Below, piece after piece: positions 39,577-48,853 of a stretch of DNA of 64,000 bases. A program made the translations under genes and the position numbers. Below the pieces are notes generated by a model. The model searched no databases and was not told where the DNA came from. It was given only the letters and a program-made list of their open reading frames with translations. Position 1 is the stretch's first letter; each line of letters begins with the position of its first letter. The stretch comes from Gallionella sp. (lineage in GTDB: Bacteria; Pseudomonadota; Gammaproteobacteria; Burkholderiales; Gallionellaceae): positions 62,001 to 126,000 of the forward strand of contig JAQTUP010000004.1 of NCBI GenBank assembly GCA_028707275.1. The letters are read 5' to 3'.

Positions 39577-41286
39577 TCATTTTCCTTGCCTGGACAGATT
39601 CTCGATACGATCCCGGCTTCGGGCAATATCGTCTGACCAGTCTTTATCGCTGTCGACCACAGTCGGTTTGATCAAAATAACCAGCTCCCGCTTGTCGTTC
39701 ACCTTGGCAGTCTGGCCGAACAGCATCTTGGGCAAGCCCGGCAGGCCGGATTCGCTGCTGTTCGACGCCTGACGCATCAGGCCGCCGATCGCCACGATCT
39801 GCCCGTCGCGGGCGCGCACGATGCTGTCGGTCTCTGACACGGCACTCGATGCCAGCGGCAAGGTATAAGACCCGATACTCGTACCCAGATTCAGCACCTT
39901 GTTGACCGTCGTCACCGCACTCACCGAAGGATGGACATGCAGGATGATTTCGTTATTTTCGTCGATCTGCGGCGTCACATCGAGCGCGATCCCGGAAAAG
40001 AACGGCTGAACTTTCACCGTGGGTGCCGTGCCGGCCACATTAGCCGTGGCCTGCGTACCGCCCGAAATCTCGGTGACAAAAAATTCATCCGTACCCACTT
40101 TGAGCACGGCTTTCTGGTTGTTCAACGTAGCGATACGCGGGCTGGACAGCACATGAACATCGCCCTGGGACTCCAGAAAATTGAGCAGCACGGCAAAGTT
40201 ATTCGTTTGAAAGGCCAGACCGAACAACGACCCGGCTCCCGCTGGCAGCAGTGAAGCGCCAGGCGTTGCCGAAAGAACAGCATTGGACAGCGCAGTCGCC
40301 ACCCCCCCCACGCCACCTGTGGAAGGAGTCAGGACACTGCCATTGCTGCCCATGCCGGCCGAAATATGGCTGTTGGGTCCGTTTTTAAATGCGGCCCAGT
40401 TCACCCCGGACTGAAAACTGTCGTTCAGCTGCACATCCACAATTTTGGCTTCGAGGATCACCTGGCGCTCGATGGAAATTTGCGAAGCCCTGAGATAGGC
40501 GGTGACATTTTTTAATTCATCGGGCAGTGCGCGTATCACGATCACCCCCGACATCGGGCTGATCACCACATTGCGCCCGGGTTCTGTCCCTACAATGGTG
40601 TGCAGTGCCAGACTCAGCTCGTCCCAGAAATCACTCGATGTCGTGGTCGTCACTTTACTGCTGTTGTCGGTACCACGCTCGAACTTGAGCTTCTTGTTCT
40701 CGCCGCCGCCGACGATGGTCGTGCCCTGATTGGCCGTCGGACTCGCAGCACCGCCTGTCGAACCTGATGCTGTATCCGTCAGAGCGCTCGACGTTACCCG
40801 AACCGAAGTCGTCCCGGCGCGATTTCCCGTCAGGTAATTCACCTGAAAAATACGCGTCTGCAAGGTCAGCGGCTGAACGAAGATGCGCTTACCGTCAACC
40901 TTGTAGTCATAGCCATACATCTCGCGCACCGCTTCTAGCGCCTCGAACACCGTGACATCCTTCAGGTTCAGTGAAATATTTCCGGTCACATCAGGATGCA
41001 GCAGCATGCTGTAACGTGTGCCCGATACTATCGCCATGAATACCTGAGCGGCGGGCGTGTTGTTCACGGCCAGATCAAATTTGGCCTCAAGAGGCTTGTT
41101 GTCCACACGGGGCAGGGCGACCGCCAGCGGGGGCAGCAACGCCTCGTTCACCGCATCAGGCTTGGCAATGCCGGGCGACGACGCCTGATTCAACTCCTGC
41201 CGGATGGCATCCACCGTTTGATTCCGGCTGTTGTTGGCAGCACAACCTGCCAGCAATAATGTACATAACGCCAATATTCTTATCAT
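39577..41286 (-). CDS. mshL: MSHA secretin MshL
   Basis: 569 residues, lipoprotein signal LLLAGC (about 11-16). N-terminal STN-like domain (GNISLNLKDVTVFEALEAV), a Ser/Thr/Gly-rich loop, and the secretin domain with VHVLSSPRIATLNNQKA and VPLPGLPKML-like SGLPGLPKMLFG ending. It forms the outer-membrane channel for the pilus. It overlaps mshK by four bases. Confidence 0.95.
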   Translation of the reverse strand: MIRILALCTLLLAGCAANNSRNQTVDAIRQELNQASSPGIAKPDAVNEALLPPLAVALPRVDNKPLEAKFDLAVNNTPAAQVFMAIVSGTRYSMLLHPDVTGNISLNLKDVTVFEALEAVREMYGYDYKVDGKRIFVQPLTLQTRIFQVNYLTGNRAGTTSVRVTSSALTDTASGSTGGAASPTANQGTTIVGGGENKKLKFERGTDNSSKVTTTTSSDFWDELSLALHTIVGTEPGRNVVISPMSGVIVIRALPDELKNVTAYLRASQISIERQVILEAKIVDVQLNDSFQSGVNWAAFKNGPNSHISAGMGSNGSVLTPSTGGVGGVATALSNAVLSATPGASLLPAGAGSLFGLAFQTNNFAVLLNFLESQGDVHVLSSPRIATLNNQKAVLKVGTDEFFVTEISGGTQATANVAGTAPTVKVQPFFSGIALDVTPQIDENNEIILHVHPSVSAVTTVNKVLNLGTSIGSYTLPLASSAVSETDSIVRARDGQIVAIGGLMRQASNSSESGLPGLPKMLFGQTAKVNDKRELVILIKPTVVDSDKDWSDDIARSRDRIENLSRQGK

Positions 41287-41720
41287 TTTTTCTCCCCGGG
41301 TTTGGGTCGCTTATGCCTGGCGACCCGCACGTTGGCCGCAGGCTTTAACGCCGCGACACTTTTTGAACGCTTGATTACATCGGGAAAAAGCGATAAAACC
41401 TGCCGCCCCTGCCCGTTGCGCAACACCACACTCTCCTCGTTCACTTCGATCAGCGTCGCATCCCCATGCTTGCCGCCCAGCGCCACGAGTTCACCGTCGA
41501 TGATCGCGGCGCGCCGCTGCCGACTGATGAGAATGGATTGCAAACCGGCGGGTGGATTCGCGACTCCCGAAACAGCCGCAGGAACGGATACGCTGGCAGG
41601 TGGCAGCGTCGGGTCGACCAGTTCTTCGGCCCAACTGCAAACCGTAAACAGCAAACTGAAAACAGCAAACAGCTGCGCCCTTTTCCCTCTTCCCTCTTCC
41701 CTCTTCCCGATGATTTTCAT
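41283..41720 (-). CDS. mshK: MSHA protein MshK with a repeat-encoded signal peptide
   Basis: 145 residues from ATG 41720, fixed by an ATGA overlap with mshJ. The mature part (DPTLPP motif, LQSILISRQRRAAIIDG, VRLGGKH-like VALGGKHGD) is a GspC/PilP-like periplasmic domain. The signal peptide is remarkable: residues 6-28, both the basic n-region (KREEGRGKRA) and the hydrophobic core (QLFAVFSLLFTVC), are encoded by ten 7-bp repeat units in phase. Cleavage is expected near SWA-EE. Confidence 0.85.
   Translation of the reverse strand: MKIIGKREEGRGKRAQLFAVFSLLFTVCSWAEELVDPTLPPASVSVPAAVSGVANPPAGLQSILISRQRRAAIIDGELVALGGKHGDATLIEVNEESVVLRNGQGRQVLSLFPDVIKRSKSVAALKPAANVRVARHKRPKPGEKK
41637..41706. repeat. 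ten 7-bp units forming the mshK signal sequence
   Basis: GCAAACC GTAAACA GCAAACT GAAAACA GCAAACA GCTGCGC CCTTTTC CCTCTTC CCTCTTC CCTCTTC, in one phase, no gaps. Confidence 0.92.
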
Positions 41721-42379
41721 ACCGTCAGCCATTTCTTGTCCAGACTCAGGGTATAAACGGTCAACGAGAGCACCGCATCCGGATGCTTATCCACGGTCAG
41801 GCTCACCTCCGCCCAAAACATCTGCACCGGCATCTTTTCGAGCGCTGCAAGATAACGCATCAGTTCCAGATAGCCGCCGCGCACCGTGATCTGTACGCCG
41901 TGCTTGTAAATTTGCCTCGTGTCCAAGGCGGCCATCTTTCCGGCAGAGGGCTCAACCAGCAGACTGAACGGCAAGGTTTTTAATTCGACCAGCTGTAACC
42001 TGTCATTGCTGTGCAGCACCTGTTCGAGCAATTCGGCCATTTTTTCGGGTTCGACCAGACGGTCGCTGCGGCTTTGCAAATAAACCTCGTGCTCCTGCAA
42101 TTGCGCCTTTAGCCGGGCTAAGGTCGCCCGCAATGGCGAATGCTGATCCTCTCGTTTGGACTGCAACAACACCTGCATCGTCCCTTGCATTTCGCGTATT
42201 TTATCCTGCTGCTGCACCACCTGCGCCGACATGGACTTTTGCCTGACCAGCAAGGGTTCAAGCAACGAGGCATTGATCGCGTATATCAGCACAAAAGCCA
42301 TTGCAGCAAAGACAATCACGCGCTCGCGCAACGACATCGCGTCGATTTTACTGCAGGCCAGCTCCCAATACTGCATCAT
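41717..42379 (-). CDS. mshJ: MSHA biogenesis protein MshJ (PilO-like)
   Basis: 220 residues from ATG 42379 (ATGA overlap with the previous gene). One N-terminal helix (about 22-42), a coiled coil (about 45-105) and a ferredoxin-like C-terminal domain, the PilO layout. Part of the inner-membrane alignment complex with MshI and MshI2. Confidence 0.85.
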   Translation of the reverse strand: MMQYWELACSKIDAMSLRERVIVFAAMAFVLIYAINASLLEPLLVRQKSMSAQVVQQQDKIREMQGTMQVLLQSKREDQHSPLRATLARLKAQLQEHEVYLQSRSDRLVEPEKMAELLEQVLHSNDRLQLVELKTLPFSLLVEPSAGKMAALDTRQIYKHGVQITVRGGYLELMRYLAALEKMPVQMFWAEVSLTVDKHPDAVLSLTVYTLSLDKKWLTV

Positions 42380-42990
42380 GGCGCGCCCCCCTTGTCCGGC
42401 GCGGAGTTCAGGGTAAATTCCACAACCCCCTTGGTCGTGGTCGTTGCAGCCTGCATGTTTAAGTCGGAGAAACTCTTGCCCTGCATGATGCCCTCCCGAC
42501 CCAGGCGCTGAATATAGGCCGGCACCGATTCAGGCGCAGTCGTGGCACCGCTGAGGCTGATCTGCGCCGCATCCCCCGCGATATGAAAACCTGTCAGCCA
42601 CAAGCCTGTCCGCGCCTGACGGGCAAATGCACGCATATATTCCGAAAATCCCGCCGTGTTACCCACGGCCCCCGAACGCAGAGCGTCAATCGTTTTTCTC
42701 GACTCGGCTTCCTGTTTTTCCAGTTGCGAGATCTCAGCTTCGAGCAACTGATTCGCTTGTTGCGGAGAAAATTCTGCTGAATATTGCGACACGCGCGCCT
42801 GCTCGGCGTTGAACCGAACCGTGCTCTCTTCGGACTGGCGGCTCAGTTCGGACACCTGATAGACCGCATACCCGTAAAAAACCGAAGAGACCAACAGGAT
42901 CAGCACCAGCCCCTGCAACATCGCTTTGAGCGAAAAAAGTTTTTGCTGTTTGAGAAAAACCGGGTTGAATAAGTTGATCTGCTGGCTCAT
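42376..42990 (-). CDS. mshI2: PilN-like MSHA protein (MshI2)
   Basis: 204 residues. Starts MSQQINLFNPVFLKQQKLFS, a conserved N-terminal motif like that of PilN (binding PilM), one helix (about 24-44), coiled coil and small domain. Overlaps mshI by four bases. Confidence 0.85.
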   Translation of the reverse strand: MSQQINLFNPVFLKQQKLFSLKAMLQGLVLILLVSSVFYGYAVYQVSELSRQSEESTVRFNAEQARVSQYSAEFSPQQANQLLEAEISQLEKQEAESRKTIDALRSGAVGNTAGFSEYMRAFARQARTGLWLTGFHIAGDAAQISLSGATTAPESVPAYIQRLGREGIMQGKSFSDLNMQAATTTTKGVVEFTLNSAPDKGGAP

Positions 42991-43940
42991 AAGACCCGCG
43001 CTTTCTGGCGCATGGCGGCGCCCAGCGTTGGCAGCGCCTGAACCACGAAGTCCATGTCAGCCAACCCGGACGCGGCGCTGATGTCCATCACCTGCGACAA
43101 GTCCATTTTTTCAACCACAACGTCCAGCACGGCGGCCAGAGAAAACGTCGGCACGATGTCGTCAGGCACGCAGAGCAGCACGCGACTGACGGGCAACTGA
43201 TTGAATTGCCGGTCAAAATAATCGAGGGAGCGCTGCACTTCGAGTTCGAGTCGGCTCAGGGATTGTTCGCGCAACGCTTCGTTGGCATCGCGCAACTGTC
43301 CGAGATTAATCTCGATGCGCCGGGACAAATAGAGCTCACCGCCGGAGGTGAAGGTCAGCAGACCGCCGTTATCATCGATCACCAATAAGGCCAGCGCAAA
43401 ATCGCTTTGTTCAAAGAGGGCTGCGACATTGCGCTGGGCGGTCTCCGGAATGTCGATCACGGACAATTTGAGGCGGGCTTGCTCGAACAGGCTGATGCGT
43501 TTTTGGATGATTTCGTTCTTTGCCGCGATGGCATACAGCGACAAACCGCGATCAGACCTGTTTTTATTGGGCGGAATCTGCAACACATCTACCGTAGCAT
43601 CGTCGATATGGTAATTCAAGCCGTCCTTGATTTTCCAGCGTATTGCCGTCTTCAACTCATCGGCCGGCACATTCGGCGCCTCGACCATCAGCATCTGGTA
43701 TTCGCCGACAGACAACACAGTGGTGTATTCATGCTTGCCCAGACCTGCCGTGCGCATCAGGCGCTCCAGATCTGCGGCCGACACCACATCCTGATGATAT
43801 TCGCAACGCACAACGCGAGGCACTGAGCCTACAAAGACCACCTGTGCCAGATAAACTCCATGCGCGGCAAGACCTAAGGCCAGCAAACCTGCGTCGCTGG
43901 CTTTGGTCTTGAACAAAGAGGACAAAGACGGAATTTGCAT
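42987..43940 (-). CDS. mshI: PilM-like MSHA protein MshI
   Basis: 317 residues, an actin-like ATPase fold related to PilM/MshI (LALGLAAHGVYLAQV, ELKTAIRWKIKDGLNY, LLVIDDNGGLLTFTSGGELYLSRRI). It forms the cytoplasmic side of the alignment complex. First gene of the I-N block. The 165-base gap upstream holds no gene; no clear promoter can be placed. Confidence 0.87.
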   Translation of the reverse strand: MQIPSLSSLFKTKASDAGLLALGLAAHGVYLAQVVFVGSVPRVVRCEYHQDVVSAADLERLMRTAGLGKHEYTTVLSVGEYQMLMVEAPNVPADELKTAIRWKIKDGLNYHIDDATVDVLQIPPNKNRSDRGLSLYAIAAKNEIIQKRISLFEQARLKLSVIDIPETAQRNVAALFEQSDFALALLVIDDNGGLLTFTSGGELYLSRRIEINLGQLRDANEALREQSLSRLELEVQRSLDYFDRQFNQLPVSRVLLCVPDDIVPTFSLAAVLDVVVEKMDLSQVMDISAASGLADMDFVVQALPTLGAAMRQKARVL

Positions 43941-44106
43941 AAGAACAAAAAATTAGTCTGGCAACAGACAGCTGTCAGATATTGCCGGTCGACAATACGT
44001 TTCAACTCCACATATACTAAAAGCGCATCCAAAACCATGTCTCACAGATCAACCCCCTTTATGTGGACGACGAGAGCGTAACACAAGTCAGACAACGATG
44101 ACACAC

Positions 44107-47100
44107 TCAACGGCCATGGCGTCCGCGAAAAATGACGACATTCGTGCCGCTGTACACGCCAAACGTGGCCGTCCCCGCGCTAAAAGACAGATAAGCCGGA
44201 AGCGCGGTCGGCGCGACCGTCGCCCGCCCGGTTCCGCCTGTCGGCGGAGCCAGGCTGATCGACATCACCCCGCCTGACAGCGTGCCCGTCGAAGGCGTGG
44301 CCGAAGTCGTGCCTGCACCCACGGGGTAGGATGCAGGAAACGTCAGGTTCGTCACGCTGTCGGTCAGGCTGGTGACCCAACGACCCGTCGCATCGTAATA
44401 CTGCGCTGTCGGTCTCAAGGTAAGGGGCAGCAACTCTGTGCCATACACATTGGCAATGCTGATGCGCCCGCTCACCACTTTCACGCCGCCTTCGACAGCG
44501 CCGCTCAAGGATGTCACCGAGTCGCTATCTGTGGCGCGCAGATAGATATCAGCGGGCGCAGTCGGCGTCGCGGAAAAGGTATATTTCTCGGCGGGCTCAG
44601 TGAGCGTGCCTGCCGAAAATGCGGTCACGGCGGACACCCCCAATGCTCCCGCTCCGGCGGGGGGCGTCATCGTACCAGGCGCCCCCCATGCGGTAAGGGT
44701 AGCGGTTTTGGCGAAACCAGTCGTGGCATTGTAATTGGCAGTGACAGCGCCAGCGGCATTCTTCGCCGTCACGGACAGACTGAACGGCTGTCCGGAATAG
44801 ACGACACCATTAACCGGACATGTCAGACCGGCAGGACACGCCATGGGCGAGGCTGCCGTCGGAACCACTGCGGTATCAAAATGATCCGGGTAGAAGCGCC
44901 CCACGTTTACGCTGGCTGCACCCGCAGTATCTCCTGCGCCCAGATAACTTCCGCTGGCCACACTTGGCGTCAGCGTGATGATACCCGCCTCGCCCCAGGT
45001 GAATGCCGTACCTGTTGCAACGCCCGACGCGAATGCAGTGAAGGTTCCGCCGATTGCTGGAACTGGCGTCACCATACCTGCGATCACGTTGACAGGCGTG
45101 AGTATCACGTTTTCCGGTGTAATTTCCATTCCGTAGTTCGGTGTCACGGCCCCTGCCACCGTGCAGGTCGCGGAAGCCGGCGCGCAAGTCGTGGCAGTCA
45201 CGGTCACACTGAACGCTTCGCCCGCTTTGACGAACTTCGCGCCCAGAGCGTTCGCGGCGGCCGGGTTCGCCAGATTCGGCACAGCCGTCTGCTGGATTGC
45301 GGACAACACGAACCCGCCCGGCTTGACCACAAATGCGCCGCTCGATCCGATACTCGTGGTACCTGATTTTTTCATCCACAACTCCACTTTACCCACGTCC
45401 GGGTAGTTGAAGCTGAATGGACCGGAAGACGGGCTGCCAGCCGGGAAAGAGATGTTCGCCGCCGTAGTCCATGCGGTTGGCGTTGCACCATTCCCCTTGC
45501 ATGCAGGAAAAACATTAGCGGTTGCAGAGAAAGTCGGAACCTTACCGGCACCCGCTACCGGGTTGTGGCACGACAAGCCGTATTGCATGCTGACGTTAGT
45601 CGCAGCGGTTCTGCTAAGGCGCGTCGGCACGCCCGTCGGACTCACAGCCGTAATGTAAATGTTGGGAAATAACTGCCCGGCGATTTGCGACGGCCAGCTC
45701 AGCGGTATACAGGTCTGACCCGCTGCACCAAACGCGATGTTGTGAACGCAAACACCGTTGGTGAACACATAACCTGGCCGCGTGTAAGTAATGGTGTTCG
45801 CTTTTTCCCCGACAGGTGTGTTGACCAGCAAGTCAACGCCTGCCGCATCCCTGACGGACAGGATCACCGTACCGGCCGTCTGATAGGTAAAGTTCAGCGG
45901 CGCGACAGTCTCACCCGGCCCGAATGTGTAAGTCGCCAGACCGCTGTTGGCCGCACCCGGGGTCAATGTGCCAGTCCCGCCCCCTATCGTCCAGTCACCC
46001 AAACCTGTGCTGGTGGACAGGCTGAGGGTGCTCCCGTTACTGATCGCGGCGTGCGCTGCATCGTGCGGCGCGATGGTGACCAGGGTAGCGGTAAAAGCCA
46101 TGTCGCTGGCCGGTGCACTGATGGCGACATGGTCGATCCCGGACTGGCAAACATGGGTTTTTTTACTGATCGCTGCCAGTTGCGCCGCAGTTAACACGCT
46201 GCCATACACGGCAACTTCGTCCAGATTACCCTTGAAATGAAAGTTTGCCGGTGATTCGGCAGACGCATTAGTTTCAGCGCCTATGGAGACCGGACCGCCG
46301 TCGACGCCCCATGCACCGGCTGTCCATGCAGCCTCTGTGGTGGTATTTAGCAAAACCCCGGCGGCGTCGTACACGTAGAGGGTGCGCTTCTTGTTGGTGA
46401 TATCCGCTACTGCGGCCACGAAATACCAGGTATTGTTGGCGATGGTGTAAGTCGAATCGAGAATGACCGGCGTAATGCCGCGCGAATAAAAGCGGATCTT
46501 CCCTGCTGCGCCATCAGCCAGACTGATGCCATAACCGCCGGAGTTGTTCTGATCGTCGACCAGGATGCGCTGCGCGGGTATCGTGTTGTTGGTCGTTCTG
46601 ATCCACGCAGTGACGGTAAAGTCGGCGGTCAGGTCGGGTAACGGCGTTTGCACGTAACCTTTGGTAATCGCGCCGCCATTGTCGAACACGCCATAGCCGC
46701 AGGTACCGGGATTGCCTGCGATGGCCGGCGTCGTGGATGCTGTACTGGCGCTGTTAAAGGACTGGGCGTTATTAGCATTCGCGGAACTGTCTGTCACCTG
46801 CCCGGCAACGCCGCTCCAGGCAGCCTCGTCCATACGGTATTCGGCCAGAGGGGGCGGAGTAGTGCAACTTTGCCCGATGACCGCGCCGGCACCATTGGTA
46901 ATGGTGTAATTGGCAGGACAGGTAGATGCCAGACTGGCCGCCGTCAGATTGGTCGTACCCGTCACCGTTATATTCCCGGCGAGCGTGAGTATCGTGCCCG
47001 CGCCCACAGTCAGGTTGGCAAAGGTCACATTGCCGGTAATGGTCTGATTGGTTCCGGTGAATGCTACCGTGCTGCCGGGAGGCGCCGTGAACGTGCCATT

Positions 47101-47415
47101 ATTGGTAAAGTTACCTGTGAGACTGAGCGTATTGCCACTTTTGCCCAGCAGCGTACCCCCCGCGTTGATGGTGATATTCGCAACGGTGGGCGGGTTGGTA
47201 TCCACTTTAACGGTTGTGCCGTTGGCAATCACAACACTGCTCCCCGCAGCCGGACCTGCCCCGCCATTGCAACTGGCCGTCGTGTCAGGCGCCGTAGCTG
47301 TCCATATCGGATCTTTCCAGTCTTTGCTCGCATTGCTGGTACACAGCGCAAACGCACCAGTTGTCAGCAACAAACCTGCCAACCCGCACAACAGCAAACC
47401 GATTATTTTTTTCAT
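44107..47415 (-). CDS. mshQ: MSHA surface protein MshQ with LamG domain
   Basis: 1102 residues from ATG 47415, opening a signal peptide (KKIIGLLLCGLAGLLLTTG, cleavage near AFA). Gly/Thr-rich repeats (about 60-185), a LamG/concanavalin-like domain (about 190-410; FTVTAWIRTTNN, FKGNLDEVAVYGSVLTAAQL), then a large beta-rich DUF6701 region typical of MshQ. It is probably a tip or surface adhesin of the pilus. It follows mshP with a Uma2 gene inserted between them. Confidence 0.9.
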   Translation of the reverse strand: MKKIIGLLLCGLAGLLLTTGAFALCTSNASKDWKDPIWTATAPDTTASCNGGAGPAAGSSVVIANGTTVKVDTNPPTVANITINAGGTLLGKSGNTLSLTGNFTNNGTFTAPPGSTVAFTGTNQTITGNVTFANLTVGAGTILTLAGNITVTGTTNLTAASLASTCPANYTITNGAGAVIGQSCTTPPPLAEYRMDEAAWSGVAGQVTDSSANANNAQSFNSASTASTTPAIAGNPGTCGYGVFDNGGAITKGYVQTPLPDLTADFTVTAWIRTTNNTIPAQRILVDDQNNSGGYGISLADGAAGKIRFYSRGITPVILDSTYTIANNTWYFVAAVADITNKKRTLYVYDAAGVLLNTTTEAAWTAGAWGVDGGPVSIGAETNASAESPANFHFKGNLDEVAVYGSVLTAAQLAAISKKTHVCQSGIDHVAISAPASDMAFTATLVTIAPHDAAHAAISNGSTLSLSTSTGLGDWTIGGGTGTLTPGAANSGLATYTFGPGETVAPLNFTYQTAGTVILSVRDAAGVDLLVNTPVGEKANTITYTRPGYVFTNGVCVHNIAFGAAGQTCIPLSWPSQIAGQLFPNIYITAVSPTGVPTRLSRTAATNVSMQYGLSCHNPVAGAGKVPTFSATANVFPACKGNGATPTAWTTAANISFPAGSPSSGPFSFNYPDVGKVELWMKKSGTTSIGSSGAFVVKPGGFVLSAIQQTAVPNLANPAAANALGAKFVKAGEAFSVTVTATTCAPASATCTVAGAVTPNYGMEITPENVILTPVNVIAGMVTPVPAIGGTFTAFASGVATGTAFTWGEAGIITLTPSVASGSYLGAGDTAGAASVNVGRFYPDHFDTAVVPTAASPMACPAGLTCPVNGVVYSGQPFSLSVTAKNAAGAVTANYNATTGFAKTATLTAWGAPGTMTPPAGAGALGVSAVTAFSAGTLTEPAEKYTFSATPTAPADIYLRATDSDSVTSLSGAVEGGVKVVSGRISIANVYGTELLPLTLRPTAQYYDATGRWVTSLTDSVTNLTFPASYPVGAGTTSATPSTGTLSGGVMSISLAPPTGGTGRATVAPTALPAYLSFSAGTATFGVYSGTNVVIFRGRHGR

Positions 47416-47486
47416 ATCAACTCTTCTGCGCGAGGCGCGCGATGTCAGTGCCGCGATTGTACTTTGATAACCTACTGATGTCATGG

Positions 47487-47528
47487 CTATTTAGCCAGCC
47501 TGGCCGTCGCCACCTGCTCGACATAATT
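47487..47528. repeat. 42-bp direct repeat, copy 1 (relic of mshP 3' end)
   Basis: Matches the last codons of mshP (VEQVATARLAK and stop) at 41 of 42 bases. Its partner is at 48281-48322. The two flank the Uma2 gene. Confidence 0.9.
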
Positions 47529-47656
47529 GACTGATGTTACGCAGCAACATCAGTTTTGCATACAAATCAACTTCGCCGGTGGCAGCCCGGCTGCTGATCT
47601 AAGAATCTAAGAAGTGGAGAAAAGTGACAATCAATACGCAGGCTTACCGTTTTGCA

Positions 47657-48214
47657 TTACGCATCTTCAAACACGCGTTCCATACTGATGGTTAGCGCTA
47701 CCGACTCAAACACGCAGGCGGCTTCTCCCGTAAAATCCCGTAACAACCAGCGACCGTCGGCTTGACGTCGAAAACTCTCGACACTTTTTCGTTCCACATC
47801 CACCAGCACATATTCCGCCAGACTTTCGATTTTACGATAGGCCGCGAACTTCGCACCACGGTCGTAAGAAGCCGTAGAATCTGAAAGTATCTCTATGATT
47901 ATCTTAGGGTTTTCTATAAATAGCTCGGTTACCTTATCCGCCTCATCACAGGTCACCATCACATCGGGATAATAGAAAGCATCCATCGCCCGCACCTGCA
48001 ACCTCATGTCGGCAATAAAAGGCATGCAAGACGTACCGCGCAAATGCTCGCGCAAATGAGCAAATAAATTACCCGCAACAATTGCATGCCCGCGTCGCAC
48101 ACCCACCATGGCGAATACCTCGCCCGCCACATACTCATGCTTGTCGATCTGCGCCTCTTCCCAGTCCAGATACTCCTGCGCGCTGAACTTCGTTTGTGTT
48201 TGCGGCAAACCCAT
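47657..48214 (-). CDS. Uma2 family (DUF820) putative nuclease
   Basis: 185 residues from ATG 48214, preceded by AAGGAG at six bases. PD-(D/E)xK-like restriction fold: KHEYVAGEVFAMVG, PDVMVTCDEAD and IIIEILSDSTASYDRGAKFAAYRKI. Uma2 proteins are widespread in cyanobacteria and others, often in mobile contexts; the substrate is unknown. It sits between mshP and mshQ and is bounded by 42-bp direct repeats made of mshP sequence, so it looks like an insertion. Confidence 0.88.
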   Translation of the reverse strand: MGLPQTQTKFSAQEYLDWEEAQIDKHEYVAGEVFAMVGVRRGHAIVAGNLFAHLREHLRGTSCMPFIADMRLQVRAMDAFYYPDVMVTCDEADKVTELFIENPKIIIEILSDSTASYDRGAKFAAYRKIESLAEYVLVDVERKSVESFRRQADGRWLLRDFTGEAACVFESVALTISMERVFEDA

Positions 48215-48280
48215 GATCGCTCCTTCCGTGACAACGTTCATTTACAGCCAAACAAAATCCGACGACCGCCATCATACCCG

Positions 48281-48322
48281 CTATTTTGCCAGCCTGGCCG
48301 TCGCCACCTGCTCGACATAATT
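48281..48322. repeat. 42-bp direct repeat, copy 2 (true mshP 3' end)
   Basis: Partner of 47487-47528; contains the active mshP stop codon. Confidence 0.9.
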
Positions 48323-48853
48323 AAGATCCCCTGCCGCGCCCGCCGTACGGGCAACCGATGAGATATCGTAGACCCAGAGGGTGCTGGCGCCCTCCACTGC
48401 CGAAGTCGCACTGCAATTGACCGTCACCGTAAACGGCGCGAGATTGCCCGCGCCCGTCACCGTTCCCGCTACGACGACCGCCGGCGTGGGGCAGGCGGGC
48501 CAGACGACACCCGACGCCTGCTGACTGACGTTAAAGGCCGCCCACTCGACCCCGGCCAGCGCCGCCTGATAAGCGCGCGCGCCCATCACATCCATCGTCT
48601 GGCTTTGGTGCTGCGTGGTGGATAATGTCACCGCAAAGGTGCCCAGCATAGCGATCACCACCAGCAGGAAAATCGCGGAAACCAGGGAAAAACCTCTTTG
48701 AGAGGATTCAGGATTCGGGATTCGGGATTCAGAAAACCCCTGCTCACTCCAGGCTCCTGCATTCTGTATCCGGCATCCTGATTCCTGCTCTTTGAATACT
48801 GCATCCTGTATCCTGTATCCTGACTCCTGCATCCTGCATCCTGTTTTAATCAT
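48281..48853 (-). CDS. mshP: MSHA pseudopilin-like MshP with a 54-residue repeat-encoded leader
   Basis: 190 residues; ATG 48853 overlaps the mshO stop (ATGA), fixing the start. The mature part starts FSLVSAIFLLVVIAMLG after Gly54, a PilX/MshP-type N-terminus without Glu5. Normal leaders have about 6-25 residues. Here residues 4-50 are translated 7-bp repeats (GCRMQESGYRIQDA, SRIPNPES). I see no other start codon close to the cleavage site. Confidence 0.85.
   Translation of the reverse strand: MIKTGCRMQESGYRIQDAVFKEQESGCRIQNAGAWSEQGFSESRIPNPESSQRGFSLVSAIFLLVVIAMLGTFAVTLSTTQHQSQTMDVMGARAYQAALAGVEWAAFNVSQQASGVVWPACPTPAVVVAGTVTGAGNLAPFTVTVNCSATSAVEGASTLWVYDISSVARTAGAAGDLNYVEQVATARLAK
48704..48849. 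repeat. 7-bp arrays in the mshP leader
   Basis: GGATTCA GGATTCG GGATTCG GGATTCA (48704-48731), then fourteen units of GCATCCT/GTATCCT type (48752-48849) in one phase; together they form inverted arms. Confidence 0.92.

Noticed and set aside
47596-47613. TCTAAGAA repeat as another 7-bp array
   Set aside because: The period is eight bases and only two copies are present.
47487-48322. Insertion sequence carrying Uma2
   Set aside because: No transposase and no terminal inverted repeats; the flanks are 42 bp of mshP sequence, too long for a usual target duplication.
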